DNA of 64,000 bases from Apodospora peruviana (GCA_033439685.1 JAUEDM010000002.1:3782001-3846000); one strand, 5' to 3'; numbered from the stretch's first letter, positions 1-11,818 are shown. Numbers and translations are program-made. Notes: generated by a model from the sequence alone, not told the origin.

Positions 1-448
1 AGCAAGATTTGGTACGTTTTGCATGAGATGATTATCTGGAAAAGGTTGGAGTTTGGACATGGTTTTCTACCGTGATCATTGGGAAAATGCTCGCGGTCGA
101 ACATTGATGGAAGATGGGAGCGCAAAATGCAGAAATAAAAGGGGGCAGTTATGTTAGGGCTTAGCGCTGTTATCGGCACCCCCCCCCCCATCTCTTCCCC
201 GGGCTGCGCCATTTTTGGCAGGGGGGCCCCGCCCCAGACTGCTCCCAGAAAACCTGCCGTGGGATCCCGGCTCTCCGGTTCGCCAGGTGGTGCCAAATCG
301 GAACAACCGACGACGACCGGCCACAATCCCATCCGATCATCAACCCAGGATTCGAGGTCTCATCAAACGTCAATATATCGAACTCATATCCCGCCATCAT
401 CACAAAATAACTGTACCGGCGGCGAATGTAAAACAACCCAAACCCGCC
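1..448. other. upstream region of GTR1
   Basis: No gene is supported here. The stretch holds the probable promoter and 5' leader of the GTPase that follows, with a 10-base C tract near 180-190. Open frames on both strands across it lack family features and seem to be chance frames in GC-rich leader sequence. Confidence 0.5.
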
Positions 449-1723
449 ATGTCGGACTTTGAGACGACGGCGGCGGGCGGCGGCAGCGCGACGGCTGCCT
501 CGGCAACAACGATGAGCAGCGAACCAGGTACCCAAGCTGCGCAACTCAAGAAAGTCAAGAAGCAAAAAGTCCTTCTCATGGGGAAGAGCGGTTCCGGCAA
601 GTCGAGCATGCGGAGCATCATCTTTAGCAACTATCTCGCCAGAGACACCCGCCGCCTGTGAGTTTTTAGTCTCACCTCATCTGCATGACCTCCAAAGCTG
701 ACTGACCTCAGAGGCGCAACCATCGACATCGACCTGTCGCACGTCAAGTTCCTGGGCAACCTGACCCTCAACCTCTGGGACTGCGGCGGCCAGGAGGCCT
801 TCATGGAGAACTACCTTTCCCAGCAGCGCGCGCATGTCTTTTCTAACGTCGGCGTGCTCATCTACGTATTCGACATCGAGTCGCGCGACGTCGAGCGCGA
901 TTTAGCGACGTACGTTAACATCATTTCGGCGCTGGTGCAGTACTCGCGCGAGGCCAAGGTGTTTGTGCTGATCCACAAGATGGACCTCGTCCACCCGTCA
1001 ACGCGCGAGCAGGTGTTCGAGGAGCGCGTCAGCATCGTGCGCCGCAAGACCGCGGAAGCTGTCGCCATTGTGCGGAAACAGAAGCCCGAGTATCCTGCTT
1101 CCGCCTCTGTCTCTGAGGGAAGCGGCATGATCCCGGATATCGATCTCGACATGCAGCTCTTCGCGACATCAATCTGGGACCAATCGCTCTACAAAGCCTG
1201 GGCGTCCATCATCCACGACCTGGTGCCGAACCTAGGCGTCATCGAGACCCAGCTTGCCTCGTTAGGGGTGGCCATCGATGCCGACGAGATCCTGCTGTTC
1301 GAACGCACCTCCTTTCTGGTGGTGTCCAAGTGGACCTCCCCCGAGGGCGAGACCAACCCCTGGGGCGACCGTTTCGAGCGCATGTCCAACATCCTCAAGG
1401 CGTGGAAGCACACGTGCTCCAAGTTCACCGGAACCCCGCGAAACGCCGAGCAGTTTTCGGATTTCGAGTACAAGATGGGCCCCAACTTCAGCATGTTCGT
1501 GACCAAGTTTACTACGAATACGTACATCTTGGTGTGTATGCCGCCTGGCGAGGCGCGGTTCAACAGCGCCAAGCTCAATGTGGCTGCAGCTCGACCGTGG
1601 TTCAAGTTTCTTGACGGGCCTGTTGTCGCGCCGGCTTCTGCTGGTGGCACGCCTAGGGAAGGTACTGGGAGTGGCGGTGGTGGGCAGCTACACCAACAGC
1701 ATCCGCAGGAATACGGCATATGA
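449..1723 (+). CDS. GTR1: Gtr1/RagA-type Rag GTPase
   Basis: Rag-family small GTPase, one half of the Gtr1-Gtr2 heterodimer that in fungi acts at the vacuole with the EGO complex to pass amino-acid signals to TORC1 (family knowledge). Two exons, 449-657 and 712-1723, with a 54-bp GTGAGT...CAG intron; 406 aa. Visible motifs are the P-loop GKSGSGKSS at about residues 45-53, the switch-II motif WDCGGQE at about 92-98 and the HKMD base-recognition motif at about 158-161. A C-terminal roadblock-like half follows, then a Gly/Gln-rich tail. The intron falls in RRL|GAT, just before the conserved GATID segment, which supports the splice. A Ser/Ala/Gly-rich N-terminal extension of about 35 residues precedes the G domain; the start chosen is the first ATG in frame with MSDFE. 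It converges with SHP1. Confidence 0.95.
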
Positions 1724-2255
1724 GCGGTTAAAACATCCATGTTGGGGATGTCGATAGATACGGGAAGAATACTGGTGGATGTTTCTGCATTTGTTTTTGG
1801 CCAACCATCCATATGTACCCGAGAAAGGTCTGGCTTGGTCGTGCATAATATTTGTTTCCCATGTCATTCATTGTATTTATATAGGGTCTTGAAGACGGGT
1901 TGCGATACCCATAGCGGTGGCGGCGATTAGGCGTTCAATCAACAGCATGGAACAAATCAAGATTCACTGGTCACTCCCCTTCGAAGACGGAGATTGCGCT
2001 TATCTGGTGGTGATGATGATGTCTGCCTTGCCTCTCTGTCCAGCACTACGGATTAGAGCTTGTTGACCGACATAACAGAATACTACACCAGTCCCTGTCA
2101 AGACTGCAAATCACAATATCTGAAAAATTAGCGATGAAGGCAGAAACGTGATGAACCTATCTATAATACATTTGCCAGCCGCATCAAACGCCATACATGA
2201 GAATCATCATTACGAGCAGCGCCCTCCAACACGGCGGCGCCTCCTGAAATCTAAC
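1724..2255. other. convergent intergenic spacer GTR1/SHP1
   Basis: The 3' ends of two convergent genes face each other here. I see no further gene; short open frames lack any family signature. Polyadenylation signals of both genes must lie in it, but no clear consensus can be assigned. Confidence 0.5.
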
Positions 2256-3634
2256 CTAAGCCCACTTGACGACAGCTGTTCCGCCCCTCTTGAACTCGGC
2301 CATCTGGCCCAGCACCAAGCTGCGATCGGTGTGGTCCTTGTTGGGGAACGTTGTAGAGAGTACCCACTCCCCCCGGCTCGAGGTAACAGGCGATACCCGC
2401 TGCACAAACTCGTACACATCCGCAACGGTCTGGCTAGTATTGAACCGCCCCGGCAGGCGAGTGCCGTCGGGCAGCTGGATCCGGAGCATCAAAGTCGGCT
2501 GCGACTCGTCCACGCCCGTGGACGGGGTCGAACTGCCGCTTGCTGCTGCCTGGGAAGTCGTGTTCGTGGTGGTGGTTGTCGGCGGAGGAGGCGTGGATCC
2601 GTCTCCCGGGACAGGGCTGCCCAGTCGCCGGCCCTCGCCACCAAAGGGGCGGTATATCTTGGGCAGAGGGCGGTAGGCCTCGTTGTGTTGCTGGAGCTTG
2701 ACATCGACCTTCTGGTCGAATCGGACATTCATCATGTGGAGCGGTGCTCGGCCGCCTCTGATCATTTCCAAAGCCTGCTGGTTCTCTGGGTCATCGAACC
2801 GACGCAGCTCGCCGTCGTCGATGCTGAATCCGTCAGTCCAGATGTGGAGGATTCGCTCCTGCGCGGGGCCGGCATCCCGCGGCGCTGTCGGGATGGCGCT
2901 GCCGCGGGGATCGGGGATCGTGCGGCTCTCGACGCCGTCGCCGCCAAGCGTTTGGCCCGAGCCGCGGAAGGTACTGCGAGAAGGCCCAGCGGCGGCCGAC
3001 GACTCGGCATCCTGCCGGGCATTGCTGTTTTGGACAGGTTAGTTGCTGATCTTGGGGGTTGTAAACAAATGGTGGGCAACAGGGACTTACGCCTTGGCCT
3101 TGGCAACAATATCGTTGATAAGCCTCCGAGGATCGTTGGAGGGTTGTGAGGGATCTTGGACCGCCAACCCGGACTTTTCTCCACCGGCAAACAGGTTCCT
3201 GCGGCGATCGTCCTCCTCCTCGTCGTCGGTCTCGTCCTCATCGTCATCGTCGTGATTATGGCCTCCGCCGATGGAGCTAAGCGTGGCCAGGCCCCTCCGC
3301 TTCTGTGGCTTCTTGGCGGCAGAGGAAGAAGATGCACCTGCGTATTGGGGAGCCGGACGGCCGTCCAGTGTTCGGGGTCCGGTGTATTCTGGTTCGGGGG
3401 CCGCAGCGGCGGGAGGGGTGCTGGTCGCCTCACCGACCTCTTCCGCATCAGTATAGTATGAGGTCACGGCGGTGTCCATGTCCCAGTGGCTTCCCGAAAG
3501 ATACTGCGTGGCCTTCAAAGGTGTTAGCGACAATCACAGGCAAGAATATCAGGGTTCGAGGGTGGCGGTACCCTCTCGGCTGAGGCGCCGGTCAGTTCGC
3601 AGAAGCTGCTGATGAGAGTGTCGTGGTCTGACAT
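2256..3634 (-). CDS. SHP1: p47/Shp1-like UBX-domain cofactor of Cdc48/p97
   Basis: Ubiquitin-binding adaptor of the AAA ATPase Cdc48/p97, acting in membrane fusion and protein-phosphatase and ubiquitin pathways (family knowledge). Three exons on the minus strand: 3634-3572, 3512-3091 and 3024-2256; 417 aa, close to yeast Shp1 (about 420). Residues 1-45 form a UBA-like domain starting MSDHDTLISSFCELTGA. An acidic/Ser-rich linker follows with a run of D and E. A SEP domain (ERILHIWTDGFSIDDGELRR) starts near residue 213. A UBX domain (LMLRIQLPDGTRLPGRFN) covers about 337-415, and the protein ends at VVKWA. Both introns keep frame: the first has a weaker GTACCG donor, the second a GTAAGT donor. 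The start fits the family N-terminus. It faces MIM1 across a 664-bp divergent spacer. Confidence 0.95.
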
Positions 3635-4298
3635 TTTGAGGTATCGAGCAAGGTCTGTGTAGTTAGAGAAGATATGGTTCCGGCGAGAAGGGAATTTTGC
3701 GAATGGAGGAAGACCCGAGTCGGCAGTTTACGAAGCTTGGAGTTTGTGGCTGGATCCTAATTCGGGATCAGGCAGCCCAGGGCGACGTGACGGACTGCAG
3801 CAGGCGAATTGCCCCGCGTAACTTCCAAGCGTCTGATTTGAGCTGCCAGCCCCGCCAACTTCAGATGGTTTGATTACGTAATGACATCCAGGACCACGAA
3901 GCCTGGAGTTTGGAAGTTTTTCCTTGTAAATTTGCTCCCCAAAAAACCTCGTAAAATCCTCAGGGACTTCTAAACTTCCAGGTTTCATCAGAATATTATA
4001 ATCCTAGGTCGAGATGGCGCCTCATTATGTCTGGCTCCGGGCGCCGACGGTCCCGTCTCGATCACAAGAGCTGGACAGCTTTGTCCGTGCACGCTAGCAT
4101 CATCCTGTGGGGCTTCCCCAGGTGGCTAGCGTAGCTCCCTGTAACCCCCTGTTTCCTAGACGGGTATTTACCGCCTGGATTTGCAGACCGATCCATCTCT
4201 GGACGTCGGGGCTTCAACTTCAAAACGGCGCCGCCCAGCCCACCTATCTGGTGCAATTGCAAACAACAACGATAACCTGTCACCGACCTCTCGTCACC
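3635..4298. promoter_or_regulatory. divergent promoter region SHP1/MIM1
   Basis: Intergenic DNA between the starts of two divergently oriented genes, so it carries both promoters. An 86-codon open frame on the minus strand (3728-3988) has no family features and is not called. No strong TATA element is obvious. Confidence 0.45.
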
Positions 4299-4777
4299 AT
4301 GTCTTCAGAGGAACCGCAGAACCCGATGGCCGAGTCGGGCGTCACGATGCGATCCGACAGCGAGCAGTACTCTGGCCCCGAAGACATCTCTACGTCACCG
4401 CCCTCATCATCATCCCCGCCGGCCGTCATCTTGTACCAGCCTCCGACCATCTGGTCGATACTCCGCAGCGCCACGATCAACTTGTTTCTTCCCTTCATAA
4501 ACGGCATGATGCTTGGGTTCGGAGAGCTGTTTGCGCATGAAGCTGCGTTCAGACTCGGGTGGAGTGGCACAAGGGTATGTTTGCACAATCTGCTGCCTTG
4601 CGCACAGAACGGTCGCTACGATCCCCAACTATCACCATATTTTACGCACCACTAATATTGTGGTGTTAGATATTCCCACTTTCAAGACGACAAGCGCACC
4701 CAGTTGGTCCCGGGATCGAGGCAGTCGACAAGCCAAGTCGGAGAAACATGCTGGAGGATCTGGCAAGCCTAGAATGA
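4299..4777 (+). CDS. MIM1: Mim1, mitochondrial outer-membrane import protein
   Basis: Small outer-mitochondrial-membrane protein of the MIM complex, which inserts alpha-helical outer-membrane proteins and helps assemble the TOM complex (family knowledge). Two exons, 4299-4574 and 4670-4777; 127 aa. The acidic, Ser/Pro-rich cytosolic N-terminus (about 45 residues) leads to the diagnostic helix region INLFLPFINGMMLGFGELFA at about 60-79, with the GxxxG-like packing face expected for Mim1. The second exon gives the family tail IFPLSRRQAHPVGPGIE, which fixes the GTATGT...TTAG intron in phase 0. The start is the first ATG that yields the acidic N-terminus; an upstream in-frame extension without a new domain is unlikely. 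Confidence 0.93.
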
Positions 4778-5468
4778 TCCGTTGGGACTGCGTTTAAACG
4801 ATTAAGCGTCTAGGAGGGCTGGATGTTGCCAGGAACTCATCCAGGGACCACATCCAGGGACCACATCCATGGATGCGCCGGTCCCGCGCAGGACGACGAC
4901 TGGTACTCTGGATTCAGAGGTTACCGAAGGCCATTGGTCGCTGGCGAGGGAAATCTGCTGACATGTTATCTCACTGTACAAAAATAAGCATGAGGGCCGA
5001 CGTTAGGAGGGATATACGACTATTCGGTTGGAAGCTTGCGACCGTTTGGTCTGGAACTGTAAATACGATGGGAGTACAGCGCTTGGGAGGGTGACCTTGT
5101 GGGTACATGCACATGGACCGTGGGAAACTAAATGGCATATGGAATATATAGCTTCAATCGACACCAACGATACGATAGTTATATTACCATGCCAAATTGG
5201 CATCCTAAGGTATGACTGATTACATGTTATATTGAAGAGCCGTGCTGTTCCGCATTGCGGCTCTGAGGCAGGAGTTGCCAAGCTGATGCGCAAAACTGTG
5301 GGGCACGCGACGCGTCCGTTCTCCGTTGCCAAATTGCCTGCCGAAGCTTAGCCGCGCCCGCCTGGTCAATTGGACTTGGGCAAAAAAAAAGTTGAACCAC
5401 TTCCTTTTGAAACATTGGCGATTGACGGTCCTGGAGCTTCTGGGATTTGCGTGACCACTCTAGACAAG
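4778..5468. other. spacer MIM1/OXA1 with a short tandem 14-mer
   Basis: No gene supported. Near 4839-4872 the motif catccagggacca occurs in three tandem, slightly variant copies. The remainder should hold the OXA1 promoter. Short open frames on both strands carry no recognisable domains. Confidence 0.5.
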
Positions 5469-7018
5469 ATGCTCCCAAGCAGAGGCATTCTTCGTTCGAG
5501 CCCGTTATTAGGGCTCGCCCAATCAGTAGGATCACCCTCGGATATACCAATGAATTGAAGTCTGATCGATCAAGCCATGGCTGACTCTTCGTTGACCTCG
5601 CCCACAGTCACTCCGGAGATCGTCGACTATACCTTCTATCAGTCGTCCGGCTCGACAATTTGGCACAGCACTACGCACTAGCTTGGCCGCTCCTATTGGC
5701 GCCTCCTATAATGCACCCCTCAGAACCCCAAGGATAGGCGGCGCGATAGCCCTCGCCGCATCTGCCCGACAAGCCCGATATGCCTCAACGCAGCCACCGA
5801 CAGACCCGGCGGCAGCGGTCCCCGGCACAAGTCTCCCATCCTCTACCGAATTCTCGGCGTCGCCGATCGAGTTGACGGGGAGTGATCTTCTTAACATGCC
5901 CGAGCATATCGGATTCCTCAAAGCCTACGGTCTCGACTACGGCTGGGGTCCCACAGCGATGATGGAGTGGACCCTCGAGCACATCTACGTCTACACAGGC
6001 ATGCCGTGGTGGGCGTCCATCACACTAGTGGCGTTTGCCTTCAAAGCCTCCATCTTCAAGATTTCGCTGGACGCCATGGCCCAGTCCCAGAAGATGCAGG
6101 ACCTCCGCAAGAACCCGCGCTTCCTCGAACTGGAGGAGAAGCAGAAAACCGCCATCGCAGCCGGCAGTATGCACGACGCGTTGGGACCGCGGGGCGAGAT
6201 CGCCATGATGTACAGGGCCGCCGGCATCAAAACCTGGAAGCTCATGATTCCGATGATCAACATCCCGATCACCTACGGCATGTTCCGTCTCTGCCGCGGC
6301 ATGGCGGCGCTCCCTGTGCCGAGCCTCGAGAACGGCGGCGCACTGTGGTTCCCGGACCTGAGCGCTGCGGACCCCCTGTTCATCCTACCCGTCGTGACGG
6401 CCGCTCTCGTGTGGAAGGGTTTCCAGGTATGTTTACCAGTCTCTCGGCCCTCCCTCCCCCCCATTGTTAGTTCCGGGGTGAAATGGATCAATCACTAACT
6501 AGAAACCCAAATAGGTCTCCCTTCCATACATGGCAGCCTCCCAGCAAAACGTGATGAGAATCCTGGGTGTGGTCATGGTACCCTTGTCTCTAATCTTCAC
6601 CGTCAAGATCTCCGCCGCCGCGCAGTTGTTCTTCCTAGTCACCGCCTTCTTCCATACTATGCAAACGCACCTTTTCTACTCGAACTGGTTCCGGTTGTTC
6701 ATGGGCTTCGGTCCTCTCCCGCCAAAGGGCGGAGCGAAGCCCGCGGCCGCCCCACACTACACATGGCAAGCACCGAAGACTATCGACGCGAAAGCGAATG
6801 TGGAGCCGGTCGAGGACTCGTACTTCTCTGCCCTCAAAGACTCGGTGATGACTGCCAAAGATAAGGTCAAGGCCACGGTCGAAAAGCGTGGCAAGTCGAT
6901 GACAGAGAAGGATTCGGTAAAGGAGGCGAAGGCATACGAGGAGAGGAGGGCACTTGAGGAGAAGGAGAAGCTGATTGCGCGGAGGGAGATCAAGCAGATG
7001 AAGAGGCGCCAGAGGTAG
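5469..7018 (+). CDS. OXA1: Oxa1, mitochondrial inner-membrane insertase
   Basis: YidC/Oxa1/Alb3 insertase that moves mitochondrially made and some imported proteins into the inner membrane (family knowledge). Three exons: 5469-5525, 5608-6426 and 6515-7018; 459 aa. Exon 1 encodes a short basic presequence (MLPSRGILRSSPLLG). The second exon continues SRPARQFGTALRTS, a typical matrix-targeting region, then the core: MPEHIGFLKAYGLDYGWGPT, a first membrane helix at PWWASITLVAFAFKASIF, further helices around LFILPVVTAALVWKG and the SLPYMAASQQN region. The C-terminal 70 residues are Lys/Glu/Arg-rich, the matrix tail that binds mitoribosomes. Intron 1 has a GTAGGA donor but a good CTGAC branch point and keeps frame; without it a stop would separate the presequence from the core, so the first exon is inferred, not proven. 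Confidence 0.9.
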
Positions 7019-7871
7019 ACGGCTGGAATTTCTGTGTACGATGATCAGATCTGCTTCTGTGTAGATGACATTCGGGAACGCACGCGGATAATACTGTACA
7101 TTACGACCATATCTTTCTCACTTGTTATTTTGTACATGTATCAAGCAACATGCCTTCTCGACCAGCGCCAATGTAGAATTTTGGTTAGCTCATCATGTAA
7201 TACCGCGGCGTATCTGGTTTACCGCGGCGTGGTAACCCGTATACCACTAGCGGACTAATAAGCTGCTGTGCCTAACCCCTACCTTACCCAAAAGGGCAGA
7301 CCAGGGTACCAGATGCCAAATCAGGGAATCGGACACCTGGCTGGATTGGCAAATATGGTGACATTCAGTGGCTGCTTGATGCAATCGGATAGCTTTCCTG
7401 CGCGTCGTGTCGGCAGTGCCATTGGTTGGGTTTGGGTAAGTGTCTTTGAGCACGCCATCCGTGCGAACCACCACACAAAGAAAGGGTCACGATTCCACAC
7501 GCCGGGCTGTGCCAAGAAGGGGTTTGCTTGTCCGGAAATGGATACCTGCGGGTTGGGGGTTGCGGTTTCATCGTCGTTGGTTATATTTCCCCTCTCCTTC
7601 GGTATTGTGTTGTCTCTTCTTTCCAGGGTACCATTGCCCTGTTTTGTTTCTGGTAACCTAAATATTACCGTAAGACATCGCCGTTGTTTGGGAGATCTTC
7701 TTCTTGGCCGAAGGAGATTGTGCTCTATATAAAGTCGACTGGACGGATTCTCGAGTCAGGTTATTGTTTCGAAGCAAGCTTCTCCACTCAACTCTAACTC
7801 TTATCGATCCCAGTTTTTCTTTGAATACCTCATTGCCAACCTTAACATATTTTCATCTCTCACTAGCAACC
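7019..7871 (+). promoter_or_regulatory. spacer and promoter of carbonic anhydrase, TATA box
   Basis: No gene supported. A clear TATA element (tatataaa) lies at 7726-7733, about 140 bp before the carbonic anhydrase start, followed by a pyrimidine-rich leader (7790-7865), the usual layout of a well-expressed fungal gene. A direct repeat of accgcggcgt occurs near 7202 and 7221. Confidence 0.55.
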
Positions 7872-8559
7872 ATGAGCGCCATCCAGAAGAACGTCGAGAG
7901 TGCCTCGGAGTCCTACTCGGCCTCCTTTACGAAGGGACATCTTGCCCTGCCGCCGGCCAAGAAGTATCTTGTCTTGACGTGTATGGATGCTCGCATCGAT
8001 CCTGCGCAGGCTTTTGGCATCGAGCTAGGTGATGCGCATGTTATTCGGAATGTGAGTTCTCACCGTGACCTATCTGTGTGTGTCTTGTTGGCTGTATTAT
8101 CCTCCCTAGAGTGACCTAGCATTTCATCCATGATATATGCTGACTTGTGACTTTCCTGCAAGGCCGGTGCATCGGCAGTCGACGCCCTCCGCAGCATCGT
8201 CATCAGCGAGCAGCTCCTCGGCACGACCGAGATCGTGCTGGTCAAGCACACCGGGTGCGGCATGTTGACGTTCAAGAATGAGGACGCGTTTGGAATTGTG
8301 GAGAAGAACCTTGGGTAAGACTTCCACCCTTCCGCGGCTGGCCATGTCTGCTAACACAACTTGACTGTATAACAACAGAGCTGAGGCAGTAGAGGAACTC
8401 AAGAAATACAGCCCTGAGTTCCTGCCGTTCCCAGAGCTTGACAAAGCTGTCGAGGAAGACGTCAAGTTCCTCAAGGCATCCAAGGTCGTTCCGGATTCTG
8501 TTACTATTAGTGGGTGGGTGTATGAGGTCGAGACGGGCAAGACGAAGCGGGTTGTTTAG
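7872..8559 (+). CDS. beta-class carbonic anhydrase, short form
   Basis: Zinc enzyme that interconverts CO2 and bicarbonate. Three exons: 7872-8051, 8163-8314 and 8379-8559; 170 aa, the length of the short prokaryote-like beta-CA subgroup found in filamentous fungi. The zinc ligands are visible: Cys37 and the Asp39/Arg41 dyad in CMDAR, and His89 and Cys92 in KHTGCGM. The intron after VIRN sits in the conserved RNAGA segment, which confirms the first splice; the others keep frame at LG|AEAVEEL. No targeting peptide is evident, so a cytosolic location is inferred. The TATA box and pyrimidine-rich leader suggest good expression. Confidence 0.92.
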
Positions 8560-8607
8560 GCTCAAACAGGAGCTCGTGGGTTGTCGTCATTTGTTGAGAC
8601 TCCTTTT

Positions 8608-8649
<42 letters not shown>

Positions 8650-9253
8650 TAAGCGTCTTAACACGACTTGTGAATAGGAGAGGTTTATCGTTGTTGGGTT
8701 AATATAACATATAATTCTCCAAGTATTGGTGAGGGCAAAAAGATCTGAGGTGAGTGAGGTCCGATAGCGGTCTGTCATGGTAGATTGATATGTGAAACGA
8801 CTAAGGGCTATGGTAAGACGTAAGCAATGGCGTAGGTTGTGATGTTTTTCTCGTGCTAGGTCACAGGTATATCGTATATGAAATAGTGCCTGTATGTTCC
8901 TAGCTGAGCTGTCCTGAGGTTGTCCGAAGATGGCGACATGCTTTCATGTCCGAAGTTACAAATGAGGGGAAAGCATGAGCACTCGCAATCAATCGCCATA
9001 AATCGCCATACCAGCTTACAAATGCGCAATCTAATTTGTTGCTGTACTGTTTGAGGAATAGTACTATGCGAGGCACGTATATATTTAGCGAGGAGTCTAT
9101 ACGTATACCAACACCGTTCACGAGTGCCATTATCACTCATAAACCTGAGGTCTTTGAACTAACTGACCATCTTCCCTACTAGTACCTCCTTTCAGGCCAT
9201 CAGCATATTTTTCCCCACCATAGATAGTCGGTTCCCCAACGTCCATCAACACC
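8560..9253. other. spacer with poly-T tract
   Basis: A nearly pure T tract runs about 8609-8646, just after the carbonic anhydrase stop, in its 3' region. The rest is AT-rich with no supported gene and holds the promoter of the next gene. Confidence 0.6.
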
Positions 9254-10194
9254 ATGGCCAAGTTCGCCGACAAGCTTGCGGGCAAGAAAATCGCCGTCAT
9301 CGGTGGCTCCTCAGGGTAATACCCCTTTCCACCTTTCAGTTTCCCATCCACGTCCGCAATATTACTGATACAAGCAAAAGAATTGGCTTCGGCGCAGCGC
9401 AAATCCTCCTCGAAGCAGGCGCCACCATAACAATCATCTCATCCTCCCAAGACCGCGTCGACGACGCCGTCAAGCGCCTCGGCGGAGCCTCACCAACGCT
9501 CGACGGGAAAGTAGGCAACGTCCGCGACGAGGAAGCCTTCACCAACCTCCTCGTTTCGCTCGCACCGCTCGACCACGTGGTGTTCTCGTCCGTCGACAAG
9601 ATCATTCGCGGCGCGCTAGCTGACGCCAACCTCGACGAGGCGAAGCACCTCTTTGGCGTCAAGTTTTGGGGGAGCGTTGTTACTGGCAAAGGTTTGTTTA
9701 CCTCGTACCGTCAACCTACCCCAAACAAACTAACCAAGTGGCAAATCATTAGCTCTAGTCAAGCATGACATCGTAGTCCCCGGCGGTTCTCTGACTTTGA
9801 CGTCTGGCACCGCCGCGCTGCGCCCAAAGAAGGGCGCCACTATCGGCGGCGCGCTCAACAGCGGCGTTATCTCGCTGACGGCATCCCTCGCGGACGAGCT
9901 GAAGGACAAGAAGATCCGCGTCAACACTGTTGTGCCGGGGTTGGTCAAGACCGAGCTGTGGGATAAGCTTGGACATACTGCCGAGAAACAGCAGGAGATC
10001 TTCGAACAGGGGGCCAAGGACTTGCCTGTTGGGTTTGTGGCTACGCCTGAGCATGTTGCGGAGGCCTATCTTTATGCTGTGAGGGCGGATTATGCCAACG
10101 GGACTACGATTGTTATTGGTAAGTCTGCTTCCGTTGTGTGCTCGTAATAAGATGGGTTGCTGACATATCTATAGATGGAGGTGGCGCCTTGTGA
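9254..10194 (+). CDS. short-chain dehydrogenase/reductase family protein, atypical active site
   Basis: NAD(P)-binding Rossmann protein of the SDR family; substrate unknown. Four exons: 9254-9315, 9381-9691, 9753-10118 and 10175-10194; 252 aa, the usual length of a classical SDR. The cofactor loop GGSSGIG lies at about residues 17-23, and IRVNTVVPGLVKTELW marks the end of the core fold. The catalytic serine is likely Ser142 (LTSGTAA), but the YxxxK pair is missing: the aligned positions read Gly156 and Asn160 in GATIGGALNSGV. Such degenerate members exist in bacteria and fungi and may be inactive or use another chemistry. The last exon is only 20 nt (DGGGAL) and its GTAAGT...ATAG intron keeps frame. 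No cluster of biosynthetic genes surrounds it. Confidence 0.88.
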
Positions 10195-10773
10195 TGAGAC
10201 TCGTTATGATGTCTGGCTAAAGGATAGCAATCTCGGGTAACACCTATCATACATAGAGTCACACGGGAGAACTAAATCGGCTTTTTCAGAGGACATACTG
10301 CTCTATAGACAAATCGTACTTCTCATGACATATGACTGCCCTGTCAGGGGCACGGATTTCACCATCTGCTCATCACCTTTGTGATGTTGATCCGCTTTGT
10401 CAGATCAACCGACCCATACATCGCGCCCCAGTCGTGCATGAGTGTTATTGTATATGGTAGCCTCAAACGAGGCCAAAACCTGCCTTCTACAAACTCAAGA
10501 TTCAGCTTTGAGGACACTATTCAACAAGCCACACCACTGCACTAGATGAAATGTACATTGCAAATACGGCGTCTCTCAGCCGTTATGGGATACGCTATCA
10601 TTTATTTCCAACTATTTGTATTGAATTATTCGCTCTTCAAACTTTCTCAGCCCCTTTTCTAGTGCCAACCCGTGCGCGAACCTGGCAGGTACCTTATCTG
10701 GTCTGTCAAATCACCGATGCAGACCAGTTCTCGGGCAACTGCCCGCCAGTTACCAATGCCAACAGGAACGGTC
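10195..10773. other. spacer without recognised gene
   Basis: No coding sequence with family features was found. It separates the 3' end of the SDR gene from the 3' end of the broken ankyrin gene on the other strand. Confidence 0.5.
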
Positions 10774-11818
10774 TCAGCTTCTGCCTTCCGTCGTGTTCGA
10801 GTGCATCAAGCCTCGCCCCCACCGCTGACAGAACAGAGAATTTGCCGCCGCGTCGGTCAAGTGAGATAGCTTCAGGGCTCCCGAGTCCACCAAGGTCATG
10901 GAGTTGCTGGCATCTCCCAGCCAGACACTCTCCGTCAGGGGCACGCTAACGTGAGACCGGTGCAAATATCTGACCATCGAAGGCTGCTTTAGCTGGGACT
11001 GGGTCACACCTTTGGTGCCCAAGCGAACGAGTTCACGTATGGTGGCGCCGTTATCCGGTCACCGCAATGCCTCCTCGAGCGGCGAGTGCGCGTCCAGACT
11101 GGGTACATCTACAGTAACTGAGTTTGGAGAGTGGCGTAGGAGGAACTAGAGGATTTGGTAATGGCCCGGCCGGGCCGCCGTGTGAAGCAGCGTTGTGTCT
11201 CCTTTTTCAGGATATGTCGACGCCGCCATGGCGCGAGAGAAAGCATCGTCATCTCCTAGATCTCTGCAGTCATCGGCCCTTGCGCCGCCGCGTGAGACGA
11301 GCAGCTTAACAATGTCAAGGTGGCAGTGGCAAAGAGCGGTATGATGCGCGTACCAAGTCGGAACGATATATGCTTGTGCTATGTGGTTGAGGTGCTCGCC
11401 GCATTTACACATCCGTTGTGAGGGCGCGTCAACTCTGGCCCCATGGCTGAGGAGCCACTCTACGGCTTCGAATTTGTTGTTTTGAGCCGCGTAATGGAGA
11501 GGAGTTCCCTCTGGGGACTGGTTCACGATGTGTGGGCACTTCATGCCGTCTAGCTCACGGAGGGTTATGCTTGGGTGTCCTGGCTGGTTGACGTCCGCGC
11601 CGGCAATGAAAGTCCTCTCCATGGTAATGATCGATCCGGCGGCCGCTCCCCAGATCATTGCCCGGGGCAACGCTGATCTCGCATCTCGTCTGTAGTAGTC
11701 TAAATTGAAGAGGCAGTAGAAGCTTCGTGGTGAATTCAATCGCTCTAGAGTCATTATAGTCGAGCAGTTCGTTAATTTCGATGATAAGTTCGACTGGGAG
11801 GGTCGATAAGTAATCCAT
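10774..11818 (-). pseudogene. F-box/ankyrin-repeat gene, disabled
   Basis: Reads as a fungal F-box plus ankyrin-repeat protein, a likely SCF ubiquitin-ligase adaptor when intact. The start at 11818 opens with MDYLSTLPVELIIEINELLD, an F-box. About 24 codons in, the frame must shift by one base near 11749 to reach LERLNSPRSFYCLFNLDYYRR and then ankyrin repeats such as EGTPLHYAAQNNKFEAVEWL. In that frame an in-frame TAG lies at 11148-11146 and a TGA at 11061-11059, after which the same frame continues with ankyrin-like sequence to about 10774. Both stops fit C-to-T change of a sense codon. The three lesions in one gene argue for decay and against a single sequencing error. The neighbouring copia relic also shows TAG stops. 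Confidence 0.75.

Noticed and set aside
2148..3149. 333-codon plus-strand open frame
   Set aside because: Antisense to the SHP1 exon that holds the SEP and UBX domains.
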